Translations under genes and position numbers: made by a program
Assembly (NCBI GenBank): GCA_001695595.3
Contig: MBPM02000066.1
Location: forward strand, 62,001 to 126,000
Origin: Plasmopara viticola
Taxonomy: Eukaryota > Oomycota > Peronosporomycetes > Peronosporales > Peronosporaceae
Direction: 5' to 3'
DNA: 64,000 nucleotides
Notes under the pieces: generated by a model
What the model saw: the letters and a program-made list of their open reading frames with translations, nothing else
Database searches by the model: none
What the model was told of the DNA's origin: nothing
In this document: positions 33,417 to 45,089 of the stretch, one piece after another
How the letters are laid out: every line of letters starts with the position of its first letter
Numbering within the stretch: the first letter of the stretch is position 1

Positions 33417-34260
33417 TCACGCATCAAAAAGGAATCCCGGATTATAGGAATTCCAATTAGGAGCCCAAAAAGAGTCTGCTAACTCATTTAAGGTTTTGTG
33501 CAAATACTCTTGGGCTTCAGGCAACTGGATTACCCAAACTGGGCATTTCCATGGGGCCCTTTTTGACGGTCTGAAGATTGAACTTCCAAGTCGAAAAGCA
33601 ATCCCAGTATAGTCGCCAATTCCTGCCAAGCTTTTAAAACCGTGGTGAATGTCTTGAAAATCCGTGTGAAAAAGTTAAGAGCTGACTAAAATATAGTTAA
33701 AGACTTGAACTTGAGTTGGGGTTTTAAGTCGCCAAGGGTCGACCAAACTGATTGAAATCATCCGGTCGAGCAAGTCATTGCGCCCTTGAAAATGATTTCG
33801 ATTGCCGTGTCGTGTCTGATCTAGTTGACTGGAAATGACAGTATTAAGTCCTCCAGAACAATATGGTGACTGTTTCCTTCAAAATGACGTGGCAAATTTC
33901 CAAAAAAATTCAGCCCGGTGTCCCGTCTGAACTGGGGCGTATAGTGCGTGAATGTATGTTATAGTCGAGTCAATAGCTCCCCGGATTAGGAGATACCGGG
34001 AGAGGATAACCATAGAAGTGACGTGCCGGCGCGTAACGTCTTGAAGATTGCAAATAGGGCAAGTAGGTGTTAATAACGTACCAACACCAGCTTGACCTGT
34101 AAAAGTGTTCATATTATCGCGAGACTAAAAACTGGTGCTGAACTGGGAAGCTGTTTTCCAGTGAGATTGGGCTCTTTTAAAGCTTTTGTCACCCGTAAAT
34201 TCTGTTTCTTGAATTCCCATCATGTGAAAATTGTTTGAGAAGTAATTTAGGGTTCGTTGT
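33417..34260 (-). pseudogene. LINE AP-endonuclease-like domain relic
   Basis: The open stretch 33,879-34,112 contains CPICNLQDVTRRHVTSMVIL, then IDSTITYIHALYAPVQTGHRAEFF. The second tract matches the Y-x-APV-x5-R-x-EFF strand-helix of LINE endonucleases of the exonuclease-endonuclease-phosphatase fold. The following stretch 33,417-33,629 holds a hydrophobic AGIGDYTGIAFRLG segment, likely the FTRP-like late part of the domain. The final catalytic SDH motif was not found. Frames change at least twice. Confidence 0.65.
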
Positions 34261-34326
34261 CATCAGTGTTTAATCCATTCGCATTAATTGAGTATCCCTT
34301 CAGAGTCCATTGTACTTTAGGGGTAA

Positions 34327-36000
34327 ATGGAGACCTGGGGTCCACTAAAGTGGCCTACTTGCGCAGATACTCAAAAGTTTTGCGTAATTTATAGGGAAGT
34401 GGCCCAGCCAAAATTCTTTCCATCAAGGGAGAATTTATTATGGCTGACAGGGTTGAATTATCCCATAATAACCACAACGAGAGGGGCAGTGACGATGCTG
34501 CCTTCCCGAGAACCGCACTCAATTCAAGTGGGTCCATAAGATGCTAGCTGCAATAATTTGCAGAGCTAAATTGGCCTCAGCCAGTTTTAACTATAACCAA
34601 ACTTGGGTCTGTTCAGGGCATAACTGACCTAAAAGTGACTGGAAGTCAAAGTCGGTCTGGTTTGGGTAAAGTGCTGAGACGCGGCCTGATGTTAACCCAT
34701 CGGCTGACGAAAAGTAATCACGTGAGCCCAACTCTCGGAGGACCGCGTGACCAAAAGCCTTAGACCTCAGGTGGTGAAAATTGGCATCCAATTTCGAATC
34801 GAGTAAAACTCGGTGAAGGCTTGGTTGTGCTTATACCGTTGATAGTATTATGTTCGGGTCAGTATTTGAGTAAAAGATCCCAAGAATTCTTCAATCACCG
34901 CGCAGTTGAAAAAGGGTTAATTCTTCAACATTGCCTTGGTATACGGCCCCATTCAATATTACTTCGCTCACCCTCGAGACTGTTACAAAAGACGCCACAG
35001 ACTGAGGTGAGTCCATATTTGTGTCCCAGGGAATGTTATTTTGGTCCGGCGTAATGGGTCCTTTCGAGCCTTCACGAAGCCATTCGTAAGCGTTTATAGA
35101 GATAATAGGCGGATATTCCCGTTGGGAGGGAGGTTAACGCCGCAAATCCACAGTCGGGGTGTCAACGGTACTAAAGACCAATTGTTTTGCCCGAAGAATG
35201 CGCGCAGGCGAAAAATCAGTCGCTATAATTAATCCCACCGGAAATTTTGGCTCGCCCTCATTCGGCCAGACTGATTTTGGTCTAGCCATAATTGTAGGCT
35301 CAATGTCTTCCATTGAGGAAACTGGACCGAGTTCTGAATCAGAGTGATCTCCACTATGCGGCTCGCATTCCAACCCAGAATCGTCATTCATTGCCGAATG
35401 GTCTCTTGAGTCACTCTCATCGTCATCCGCTGGTGGAATGCTCCTAGCAGCATCTGAATTGCGACTTAGTTCGTCAGGCTCAGATTTGCGAATTTTGGCT
35501 TTTTTCTCAATTCCTTAATAAAGGGAGGGACCACATTATTGTAGGCCCTGTTACGGTGGTGAACCACCGAAAAGCCGTGACCTGAAAACTGGATTTGTCG
35601 AAGCGGGGTCCGCTTATCCAGCATAACTGAGACCGGAGGCATTTTTTGGTTAAAATACACCCGGCGACTGCGTGAACGAAGACCACCAACAACATGAGCC
35701 GGTGTAATAAACACCGGACGTGTAACTTTTTGGGCAAATCAGTCATAAATGAGCCCATCCGATGCGTCATCTGGTAGGCACTAAAGGTCCACATAATACC
35801 AGTGACTGTACTTGGAATAAGGTTGAACTTTAAATTTGCGACCGCAAATGGTCACAGTTTCACCACCCAATTTTCTGCACACCTCCCGACCGGTGCACTG
35901 AAAACTAATTCCAGCATTGCGAATAGCCTTAAAGTCACGAAGATGGGCCAAATTAGACGACCACAACGGTGTCTGCGGCGTTAAACGGAGTGAGGTCATT
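34327..36000 (-). pseudogene. LINE ORF1-like region relic
   Basis: Several minus-strand open pieces (35,999-35,781; 35,714-35,466; 35,391-35,134; 34,791-34,591; 34,537-34,355) read as one broken protein. The N-terminal piece has REVCRKLGGETVTICGRKF followed by QPYSKYSHWYYVDL. The middle is acidic and serine-rich. A D-DFSPARILRAKQLVFST tract follows. This resembles the N-terminal open reading frame of oomycete LINEs in position and character, but I cannot name a domain. No CCHC knuckle was seen. Confidence 0.55.
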
Positions 36001-36739
36001 ATTTCCGTATCAGAAAAACTAGACGTGAGCTCTGTAGCCGGAATTCACGTTGCAAGGCATAGTTCGGGAGAGACCTGCTGGGGTACTCCAGCTATAACAG
36101 CGCAACGCTTATCTTGTGGGTCACGCTCCGGATCCATCAAAGCGGCTTCCGTTTTTTAAAAAAAAAGCGTCAGCCGGACGCGAAAATTCGGCTCTTGGTG
36201 CAGTATTTTGCCATGTCTGGCGCCATTTTGTCCCTTTGCTGACCCATCATGTTCTAACAGGTAAAAATTACCTTTTTGTGCTTGTTCTGTTTTATTTTAG
36301 TTTTGTCGTTCGGCAGAGTTGAACCTACAGTAAAATACCGTAAGCGCCTAACTGTCTAGTTGACGTAAACTTCGGTAACTGTTTAGCTCGGCACGACCTG
36401 TTAAACGGGGGGGGGCGGAGCAAGAGCGATTTGACGGCTGAAAAATTGGGTGAGCAAGCTTGGGCCTGTCTCTGTACACTTTCGGTGTAGCTGGCAATTT
36501 GCGGAATTACAAAGTTGTAGTAGCCGAGAGGCACGCGGGGCACGTTTGAGTTACGGGTATTTTTTTTCCAAAAGAAAATTTAGCTCTTAGAAAATTACCT
36601 TGACATAATTTTAATCGATAAATCCTGTGACGAGAGGAACTTATTTTACTCTTCCTCCTATTTTAAATGATAAACTGGATTTTCCTTTACTCTTTTTACA
36701 AATAGCCGTCGATTAAACGACTGAATTTTCCCAATCTTT

Positions 36740-37900
36740 AAATTTAATACAAGAATTTGGCTTCGTCATTAGGGCCAATAGGCAGTGAAGAAGAGAGTCG
36801 GTAAGCCGGATAATTTATCGATATGCAGCCCAGCATCCAGATAAATTGCTTCGGCTTTCAAATGTGCCTTTGCACCAATACCAGCGTCGAGCCAAAAGCT
36901 GCAAATGCCATGTAGGCGACGTTTGAAAGAAAGATGGCTCCTGCGCCGTGGGCAGCGAGCCAAAGTGGCCTTCACCACATAGAACAAGTCACGCTTATCT
37001 TTTTATATTGGTCGGTTGTCCGCAAGGATTTCTGCCTTCGGGTAACAAAAGGCCGAAGAGCACCGCAGGCTTTCCGGCGAACACTCGCCTTAATCTTCGT
37101 CATTAAGGCTGCAAGGAAGCATTGCTTAGAGACAGTGCTATCGGAAGATTCTCATTTTCGGGGGGGGGGGGTTGAGCCTTAATAGGTGTTGGACTTGTCG
37201 TCAAACTCACTGGCCATGCGAAAGGCATCACCCTTAATAACAATGATGGCCACAGACATGGAATGTTCCAACAAATAAGGTCACCAAAATTGGGCACTAG
37301 AAAGGTAAGGGTGATGTCAAAGCCGACAATCTCGGCAATTTTATCGGGACTTGATGACAACATCAAGGTTAAAGATGGATTGTGCAACTCGACCACCGCT
37401 GGGTTCTAAATAAAGTTACAGATCCGCGAAATGTCCATTCTCATTTGAGACAGCGGGTCTGTGGTGAGTTTAAGGCTCGGTCGATCGCTTGAAAAGCGCT
37501 AACAGCATGTCTCTTTTGTTGTGGCTTCTGATCATTCAAGCTTATCCTTATAGCTACCACGGAGGTGCCCAAGACACTTTCAGCCATCTATGGCTTCAGA
37601 TACTAGCCCTTAAGAAAATTGAGCGTATGAACTACAATTTAAAAGCTGTTGGGCACCTCAGCAGCTCGAAGTTTTGAAGCCCGTGATGCCTTTTTTTAGT
37701 GACTTACGTGAAACGCAAGGTGTGTCGATATCATTCAATAAATGTGGTGTATGTCGATTCATGCTTATCCAAACTATAAAAGGCCCAATAGAACGTTAAC
37801 TTAATTGATCCGATCTTACTTTTTCTGGTGGTAGATTTGAATTTTAGCGATACGATACTGTGACGAAGTGTCGATATCTAGTTTTGCTCTATTTTTGGAT
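36740..37900 (-). pseudogene. Relic of an uncharacterised duplicated gene (family U, copy 1)
   Basis: The segment shares order and sequence with 52,470-53,880 and 59,990-62,700. The start GAATTTGGCTTCGTCATTA...CCAATAGGC, the GTCGGTTGTCCGCAAGGATTTCTGCCTTCGG tract (36,811 onward and 37,012-37,042) and the GTGTTGGACTTGTCGTC-AACTCA-TGGCCATGCGAA tract (about 37,187-37,222) recur in all three. On minus the last two read as an EFDDKSNTY-ending peptide (AIIVIKGDAFRMASEFDDKS) and as AVLFGLLLPEGRNPCGQPT. The second is paralleled in copy 2 by VALFFNFLLDGRNICGPPT, so a protein was once encoded. Frames are broken in all copies. I do not recognise the family. Confidence 0.55.
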
Positions 37901-37959
37901 TAATCTAACCAATTTTTGAGAGATTTGGAGAAAGAATAGCTTTCAACGCTTATATTGAA

Positions 37960-38860
37960 TCAAGGTGATTTGTTTCCCCTGTATGACGATACATCCACTC
38001 GTATAACGAGCATGACCCTGCGACACAAATGAGATAATTTTAATTATTCTATTCACTTTACGATGGCAAAGCTGTGGCTTAGATGACTGACAATGCCAAG
38101 TTGGCTCCGCAAACTGCTGCTTCTGCCGAGGTTGTTAAAAGATAGGTAGACATATATTTTTTATTTTAAAAATAGGTAAACAAAAAAGATAAAGTTGTAA
38201 AAGTTCGTTGGTCTGTAATTTTTTGGCTATCAAACCTTTAGTTTTATCTCTAGTTGTGCCAAATTCTTCGATATATACAACAAACAGCATCTAGGGTCTT
38301 TGCTTTTTTCAAATACGTTGAGAGACCACTTCCCAGACGCCAAGATGATTACAATCACTATTGAGGAAACGCCAAGAAATTTGGACAATGTCAAGCGACA
38401 AGAGGCCATACTATTTCGAGACTAATTCGAATGTTGGACGACAAATGATAATCTTTTTATGCGGCTAATCCGGACAAAGCAAAGACACACACTTTTCTTT
38501 TGTGTTGGCAACGTACGGTGAGTTTAACTAGACATGAGTTCTTAAAAAGCTAATATTGTCTGCTAGTTACCTCGAAGACAAGCCCAAAAGCCGGGTCAAA
38601 GTTTTCCGCGTTCATTTCCGACTTCGATGAAAAAAGGACGAAGCCTTCAAGCTTGCTTGCCGCACTAAATACTTGAAATGGCGACCTAGGGCGTCTTTGA
38701 TGATTGAAACAAATAAATTGGTCCCGAGTACGAAAGACACGGCCACGCTCTTTGAAGACCAGCTTGTTAAGTACTGGCCGGACGTTAAAAGATCGCTGAG
38801 CCATGTCTTGCAATCTTAAGATTTAAATCTAAAATCCTTGCTATGTTGCATGTGCCTCTT
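37960..38860 (+). pseudogene. Eroded LWY-repeat effector relic K (seventh and eighth repeats, sense)
   Basis: Bases 37,980-38,135 follow 25,620-25,800 of the intact gene: CACTCGTATAACGAGCATGACCCTGCGACACAAATGAG, and GCTTCTGCCGAGGTTGTT. Bases 38,245-38,480 follow the CAKFFDIYS...FPTTAL...LEAMLFRDWF region. Bases 38,570-38,860 follow the LEDK...CYGDHKASMMIEE...LVMLY region. Stops occur throughout. It is followed directly by a minus-strand WY-like relic, and the same pair recurs at 41.1-42.6 kb. Confidence 0.8.
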
Positions 38861-38959
38861 TAAGGTTATTGTTACAAATGATCTTTACCGCTCATTCTGA
38901 CGATTTGAGCTAGATTGATCGTAATCGCTCAATTGTAAAGCAGACCCCTTGCTCACTCA

Positions 38960-39500
38960 TAGTGATGCAATTACGATCGCTTGCAAAAAAATCACACACA
39001 ACTCTAACGTTTATGACTGCGATGAATAATCGCGTCAAGACTTGTTGAGTGGTCTTCGCTTTGCATGCCTGAAAAATGCTCTCATCAACTAATCTATAAC
39101 CCTGATGTTGTAAGTCAATCGATTAACTGGTCTGCGCGAGTTCGCGTCGGTAAGAACATCGACGTTACCAGACTTTTAAGCGTGCAAGATATATTCTGCA
39201 GAAAACGGTACCGTTTTTGATACCACAGCAGCGTATTTATCGCCACTGTTCACGATGTATGGTCGATTCAAACCACGAAGAGATTAGAATCCAGAAGATG
39301 CACTCTAAATTTCATTCGAGGGTCCTTCATGGTAAATTGTCCCTCCCGTTAATAAAGCATCTACATTTAGAAGCCCTACTTCACTTATACTAGAGGTAGA
39401 TGGCTCGCTTATGACCAGTTGTAGTATCACGCAGCCATCGGCGTACGTAAAGACGTCGCAAAATTGAGCCACTTGAATATGTTGTTGTCGAACACGGCAT
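38960..39500 (-). pseudogene. Second, divergent WY-like effector relic (family W2, copy 1)
   Basis: On minus the order is NIFKWLNFATSLRTPMAA near 39,440-39,490, then SGDKYAAV near 39,230, then RLVDESIFQACKAKT near 39,060-39,110, then a helical tail to about 38,990. The two other copies (42,030-42,560 and 63,505-64,000) preserve the same peptides. Conservation at the amino-acid level (SGDKYA, I-QACK, FKWL-FA) across diverged copies shows former coding on this strand. The pattern of an F-x-W-L helix and an SGDKYAxMI tract is that of WY effectors and of the RFGDxxLAxMI tract in the large gene, but it is clearly a different lineage. At least three stops make this copy dead. Confidence 0.6.
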
Positions 39501-39509
39501 CCTTAAAAG

Positions 39510-41050
39510 TAGGATGAACAGACGTATGTTTAAACATTTTTGTACAATAGGAACCTAGATGTGCTGCCATTAAATTTTCCATGGTTTTTGTTCAGGAGCT
39601 GCTGCAGTCTTCAACAATTTATGAGCATGGATAATTTGCCACTTTATCTTTGGCTTTCTGCCACAGAAGTCGATGATGCGAGGAGAATTTTGACTCCCCC
39701 GTCATGTCATTCTTCAATGTTCAGCAAATAAAGCACTAATAAGGCCACACTGCTCCCGAGTCGATGGTCATTACAGTGCTTTGTTCCTGAACCGAGGTTA
39801 ACTTCGCATCCCTGTCCTCTATTCAGTAGGGTCTGAGTGAGCCCGATAAAGAATGTCCCATAATTTTGTAGCTATAGCCCAGGAGCAACGAACGCTATTT
39901 TTGAATCTGAGACAAGATATTCTTGTTTATAACGAAAATTTAAATTGTACATAGGAAGCAGCTAATGAAGACCTACTTTTTGCTATGCATCCCTTATCCC
40001 CTCTCCTAAAGAATCAAATACTGTGATTGATGTGTACCCATTACCAATAAATCATGTGAAATACAGAGCCTTCAAAATACAAATCTCAGAGAATTAGCGC
40101 GAAGCTGGCAAACTGAGGCCATTATTAAGTCAGATTGTTTTATTATTCACTCATTTCAGACGAAAAGATGCACTCCCCACAAACGCCATAAGCTCGAGAA
40201 ATTGCTCATTCACGTTTGATATGGGCATTCAGCAATTTATTGTGTAATTGATTGCGTAATCACTGTAGAATATCTGCACTTTATTATTTTTTAGTGTGGC
40301 AACGACCATAAGTAAGATGTGATGTAATTATAGTCACCGGCAAACATGCCGGTGACGGCTTTTACGCCATACAGAAAAATTAAAATCTTATATGATTTAT
40401 ACCATCTATTGGAATAAGTTAATTATAGACCAAAAGCGAGGTCCAATCGTCGCATAATTGTTGAATTTTAAGAGATCTTGTTGGGATAAGAAAATCAGGA
40501 TATGTAAAAAGCCGGATGAAGAAAAGAAGGATGATGGCCTTCAAAATGGTTGTATTTGATAAAGAGCCATCATGTAGGCTGTAGTAGGAAAAGGACCCGT
40601 ACGAGCTTCTCACTACACAATTTTTCAAATTTGCTTTCAGCAACTAAGAATCCTCCTTTGTCCCCGACTTCGCCCCGCTCGCCGCTTAAACCACGCCCGA
40701 AAACGACCTTTAAAGAATCTACCTCCCCGCCACATAGTAGCATTTGTCGAGTTGAGTTCAAGAGTTCAAGGCAAGGATGATTGTGGTCACATAGTAAGGA
40801 GCAATTCATCTTGTAGTTACTGGACGAGCCCTTAGTGGGTACTAAATTACAAAAGGTAGTCTGTGTAGCACGAAGTTAACGTTCTGTATTTAATTGGTGT
40901 GATTGCACACGAGGCTGGTACAAAACAATTATGGGGTAATCGATTCATCGTTTGGTCGAAATAATCTATAAAAAAGGCAATTCTCAGATGTCACGGCAGC
41001 CAAGAAACGTCTCGAAACAAAGACGATACTGAACGAAATATCGATTTCTA
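39510..41050. other. No firmly recognisable gene
   Basis: Open stretches stay below 80 codons. The minus-strand stretch 40,570-40,809 is glycine/arginine-rich (FGRGLSGERGEVGDKGGF) and could be a worn tail of a retroelement gag protein, but no intact CCHC knuckle follows. The palindrome at 40,333 is listed separately. Confidence 0.4.
40333..40356. repeat. Perfect 10-bp hairpin with AACA loop
   Basis: GTCACCGGCA at 40,333-40,342 and TGCCGGTGAC at 40,347-40,356 are exact reverse complements separated by four bases. The GC-rich stem stands out in AT-rich sequence and would form a stable hairpin in DNA or RNA. No function can be assigned. Confidence 0.7.
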
Positions 41051-41109
41051 CTTCTCCACCTTTGGCTAAACCTTACGGATTTATTGATAGAAGGAAGCAA
41101 AAGACGGAT

Positions 41110-41910
41110 TCTAACACCTGTATAAAGGCAATTTGTTTTCTCCATATGACGTTTTTGCTCACTCGTATAACCGCATAACAAATGAGCTGATTTATATCGC
41201 TCCTTAAACTTTATAATGACAAAAATGCGGTTAAAAAGCTTGCCAAAGCCTGGTTGGTCCAGCACACTGTTGCTTTTGCCAAGCTTATTGAGGCCAGGCA
41301 GTTTCGATACTAGGTAAGCAAGAATTAAAAAGATGAAAAAATGTCGTTGGGCTGTTACTCGCTGACTATTAAACCTTGAGTTGTGTCGATAGTTGCGTCA
41401 TATTCTATGACATCAGCTAAGCGACCAGAGGCTATGCTGTTTCAGAATTGGTGCAATCGTATGATGACACGTGGTGATCAATTTTAGCGGATGAGTTTGG
41501 ACGAAGTAAAGAAGCACACTTTGTTTCAATGTTGGCAAAGTACGGCGAGTGCAACGACACATTGGTTCGCAAAAACTTACATTGCCTACTATTTTCCTCG
41601 AAGACAAGCTCAAAAGCCGGGTCAAAGTTTGCTGCGTTCATTTCCGACTTCGATGGAAAAATGACGAAACAGTCGAATTTGCTTGCCATACTGAATACTT
41701 GCAATGACGATCTTGGGCGTCGATGATGATTAAAGCAGATAAATTGATCCCGAGTAGCCACGCCCCATGGAGACCAGCAAGATAAGTACTGGCCGAGTTT
41801 TGGTAGATCGCTGAGCCATGTTTTTGCGCTTATGAGTTTCGAATCCCAAGGCCTAGCTATGTTGCATGTGCATCTTTGAGTTTATTGTACTTCTGACTAT
41901 GTCGCTTATT
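41110..41910 (+). pseudogene. Eroded LWY-repeat effector relic L (seventh and eighth repeats, sense)
   Basis: The relic follows the same part of the intact gene as relic K, with the same end points. It contains GGCAATTTGTTTTCTCCATATGACG (the GKLFSLFD tract), CTCACTCGTATAAC, and CTATGCTGTTTCAGAATTGGTGCAATCGTATGATGACACG at about 41,433-41,472 (LFRDWFNRMMT). TTGGCAAAGTACGGCGAGTGCAACGACACATTGGTTCGCAAAAAC at 41,532-41,576 and GACAAGCTCAAAAGCCGGGTCAAAGTTTGCTGCGTTCAT follow. It lacks a stretch of the repeat present in K. Open pieces such as 41,529-41,726 remain, but there is no start or promoter. Confidence 0.8.
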
Positions 41911-42029
41911 CTAACGGCTTGAGCTTGCATGTGCCTCTTTAAGTTCATTGTACTTATGCCTTCGTCGCTTGTTCAAAGGCTTGGGGTAGATTTACCTTAA
42001 CCACTCTATAGTAAAACAATCATAGTAAT

Positions 42030-42560
42030 GCAACTACGATCGCTTGCAAAAAGACCACTCAACCTGAGCGTCTATTACTGCGATGATTAATCGCGCCAAG
42101 GGCTGTTGAGTGATATTCGCTTTGCATGCCTGGAAAACGCGTTTGTCAGTTTGTCTTTTAGTCCTGAAATTATGGGTCAGTTAGTTCTCTGGTTAGTGCG
42201 AGTTTGCGTCGGCAACTATATTGACGTTAATAGCCTTTCTTAAGCGTGCAAGTGATCTTTTGCAAAGAATGGTGCCATTTTTGATATCATTGCAGCGTAA
42301 TTATCGCCACTGTTCAGTATGGTTGGTCGGATTAGATTACGAAGAGATTAGAACCTAGAAGATGCACTCTACATTTCCTCTAAGCGTCTTCCTTGGCAAG
42401 TTGTTCCTCCCGTAAACGAAGCATTCCAGTTCGGAAGCCCTAAATCTCAAGTATTGGAGCGAGATGACTTGCTCAAGACCAGTTGTAATAACGCGCAGCC
42501 ATCGGTGTACGTAATTGCATCGCAAAATAGAGCCACTTGAATTTGTCGCGACCGAAAATA
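42030..42560 (-). pseudogene. Second WY-like effector relic (family W2, copy 2)
   Basis: On minus, DKFKWLYFAMQLRTPMAAR followed by YYNWS lies near 42,485-42,550, with the longest open run of the three copies at this end. A CAGTGGCGATAATTACGCTGC tract near 42,290-42,312 codes for SGDNYAA, and the tract corresponding to FQACK is near 42,125 with frame change. Sequence and order match 38,960-39,500, and the upstream neighbour (relic L) matches relic K, so the two-part module was duplicated as a unit. Broken by stops. Confidence 0.6.
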
Positions 42561-45089
42561 CAGAACAGAGATCTTTTAAAACAGTCGCTGACGCTATAGA
42601 CAGTATTCGTTGCGCCTGGGCATGAAGGTCCTTAATAGCTTCAAAGTTGTGCCTCCTCCTTTATCAATCAGACTCGGATTTAATTCTTACCCCTTCTGAT
42701 AGGGAGCAGGAGTGCGAGATTGACCTCGGACCAGGAACAACGTAAGTTAATAAGCATTGACACGAAAGTATTGTGACCTTGTTAATGCCTTATTTGCTGT
42801 AAAAAATGATGACTCGATGGAGGAGCCAGAAATTCTGCACTGCAGGCAACTTATCTATGCTCCTAAGTTCTTAAACAGTGCAGCAGCTCCTGAACAAACA
42901 CCCAGGACAATATTCACAACAGCATATCCAGTTGCACGTCGTATAGTACATGAAATTTATGTAGCTGGCTACTAGAAAATTTAAACTGGGAAGTCGGAGA
43001 TCACTACATAGCGCGAAGTATGCTCAAAGACATTATTGGTGACGCTGCAAGGGCTATAAGGGCTCTAGCGACATTAAGCCGCCGGGTCACAAATCGTTCT
43101 GACCATTAAAGACTTCCCTTCATATGTCACTCATATTGCTTGACGGAGGTCAGTTAACTTCGACATCCATCTCGGTTATATAAGACAAGTTTTAATGCCA
43201 TGAGGATCAAGAAATATTATGTCAATATTAACGAATATGTCTTTGCGGCAGAGAATAAAGGCGTCGGCTGCTTTGTACGCAGGCATATAGTCCAAACAGA
43301 CCCCAAGAGCCACCTCGGCTAAACTAAACGATTTGTGCAAATGATCAGGTCTGGCGATATGTCTGCACAAATATAGTGATGGCCATGCGTGTCCGTAAGG
43401 CCTTTAGTGATTCAATAAAATAGGGCAACAAGTAGTGCTGGGATGTGAGATCATGCCACTTTAGCGAGCATGATCCGAGGCACCTTCGCCTTAAATCGAG
43501 GCCTTGAATATATATTGAAAGTCGCTAGTCGCGCTAATCGCCATTCACCTCCCTCCCCCTCTTTTTAAAGCACTACTGCTCAGGGATGTCTAAAAATGGG
43601 GGGGTGAAAAAACACCCATTTAAAATGAAATCTGCAATATGCATCTTTGGAAACACAAATCGTTGAGAACAAGCGTGAAATTGACAAAATGAGACCATAA
43701 TTACACCAGAACTATTTTTTTACCGATTTACATTAGGCTTTCTAACAATTTCGAGAAATTGCACGGTCTGAGTATTCAGGTAATTGATGAAACATCTGCA
43801 TTTTATTCAGAAGATACCGTATATAAATGAAGAAACAGTCGATCATCAATACCATTTCGACGGGGAAGCTGTGCCACATCGACAATCGTAGACAAAAGAC
43901 GCCAAGCTCAATCTCCAGCTCATACGGGTTCGTATGTTCCATTCCTGTCGTCGATACGAAAGACCGTTGCGTGAATTTTTGCGCAAGTTAATAAAGATCA
44001 AGCATCTCCGCATCATCCGGTTAAATTCAAACCTCGACGCTCGCGTGTTACAACATTTTGCTTAATTTGTGCAGCTGCGAAAATCCGTGCACGCAAACAA
44101 ATTACAAATGTTCAGCGCGTCGCTGATTGGAACGGTGGACGCATCCATGCGTGGCGCCGAAACATCTATCGGTGGAAGACACGATGGCGTCCAAGCGATG
44201 AGTACCTATAATTATCAGTCGGCGACGTGGTCCGTTCTTGAAACTCGATCAAATGTATTAATTTGCTTGGAGCATCGACAAGCACGAACGACGTGAGCGA
44301 CGGAACTTCTAGCTTGTTCGTTACTCCTCTAAATTGATCCAATCTATACAGCGTGAGCACTAAAACTCATGTGAGCAGCACGTGGTAAAATGGAAAATTT
44401 GTCTTTTTCTCTAAACACCATCGGATGCGCTGCTTAATTACCGTACACGACGAAACATGTTTTCGACTTGCCATGGTGCATGGAAAGTTTCGCCACCCAC
44501 ACAGCCAGTAATTGAAGCCAAATTTTGCAATATAAACGAGCACCTCGTGCTGCTGATGATTCCTCGAGACGATCTTTCCAACACACGTAGACAATTGAGG
44601 GGGCTGTTCTCCCTTCCACATCGCTTTTCCCATCCAGCACGTCTAAGACTATGCGTGTTTTATTGGTCCTTAGGCCCCTAAACGATGTCCAAATGCCATG
44701 TGTTGGAGGGTCTTGACAGCCAGTAGCCCCATATCGAACGGCGTATGCAATGGTGCCCCTGCCAGGATTCCCGGCTTTATTTACAGTTAATGGGTGGGAG
44801 TGCCTGCGAAGTAGCGCTGCGTAGTACTAGAAAAGGCAGGTTCACAAAAGAGCTACACGTCACCTTTTCCAACTAGTACAAATTTTAAGCGCAAGCAAAG
44901 CGTAAGCAGATTGGGCGCGGCTGAACGACTAGTCACTCTCAAAATCAATTTGATAATATTCCGCATTTACAATGGCTACGCCTCACTTTGAATCCCTGCC
45001 ACATCGTTTCTTTCTTTAGTATCAACTCCACGACCCAACATATACCTTAGCAATTCTCAAAAATCAAGTTCGGTCAGAATTGATACATT
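42561..45089. other. No recognisable gene
   Basis: The longest open stretches are 88 codons or less (44,367-44,633 and 44,434-44,640 on minus, overlapping), without recognisable motifs and without second copies. A small inverted repeat (AAATGGG...CCCATTT) surrounds an A-run at 43,594-43,622. The sequence from about 44,000 to 44,800 is less AT-rich and could be an unidentified repeat. Confidence 0.45.

Larger units (their letters stand above)
30254..36180 (-). mobile_element. Decayed APE-type LINE (non-LTR retrotransposon)
   Basis: On minus, from high to low coordinates, the block holds an ORF1-like region, an AP-endonuclease-like domain, a reverse transcriptase and a C-terminal zinc-binding domain. 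This is the layout of L1-like LINEs with an apurinic endonuclease. Its composition differs from the surrounding relics. Each domain contains frameshifts or stops, so the element is dead. Its insertion separates the third effector fragment at 29.1 kb from the modules at 36.7-42.6 kb. No clear poly(A) tail or target-site duplication is visible, so both ends are approximate. Confidence 0.85.

Noticed and set aside
37160..37170. G-run of about ten bases as a regulatory or quadruplex element
   Set aside because: A single homopolymer run without further G-tracts nearby, inside an eroded relic.
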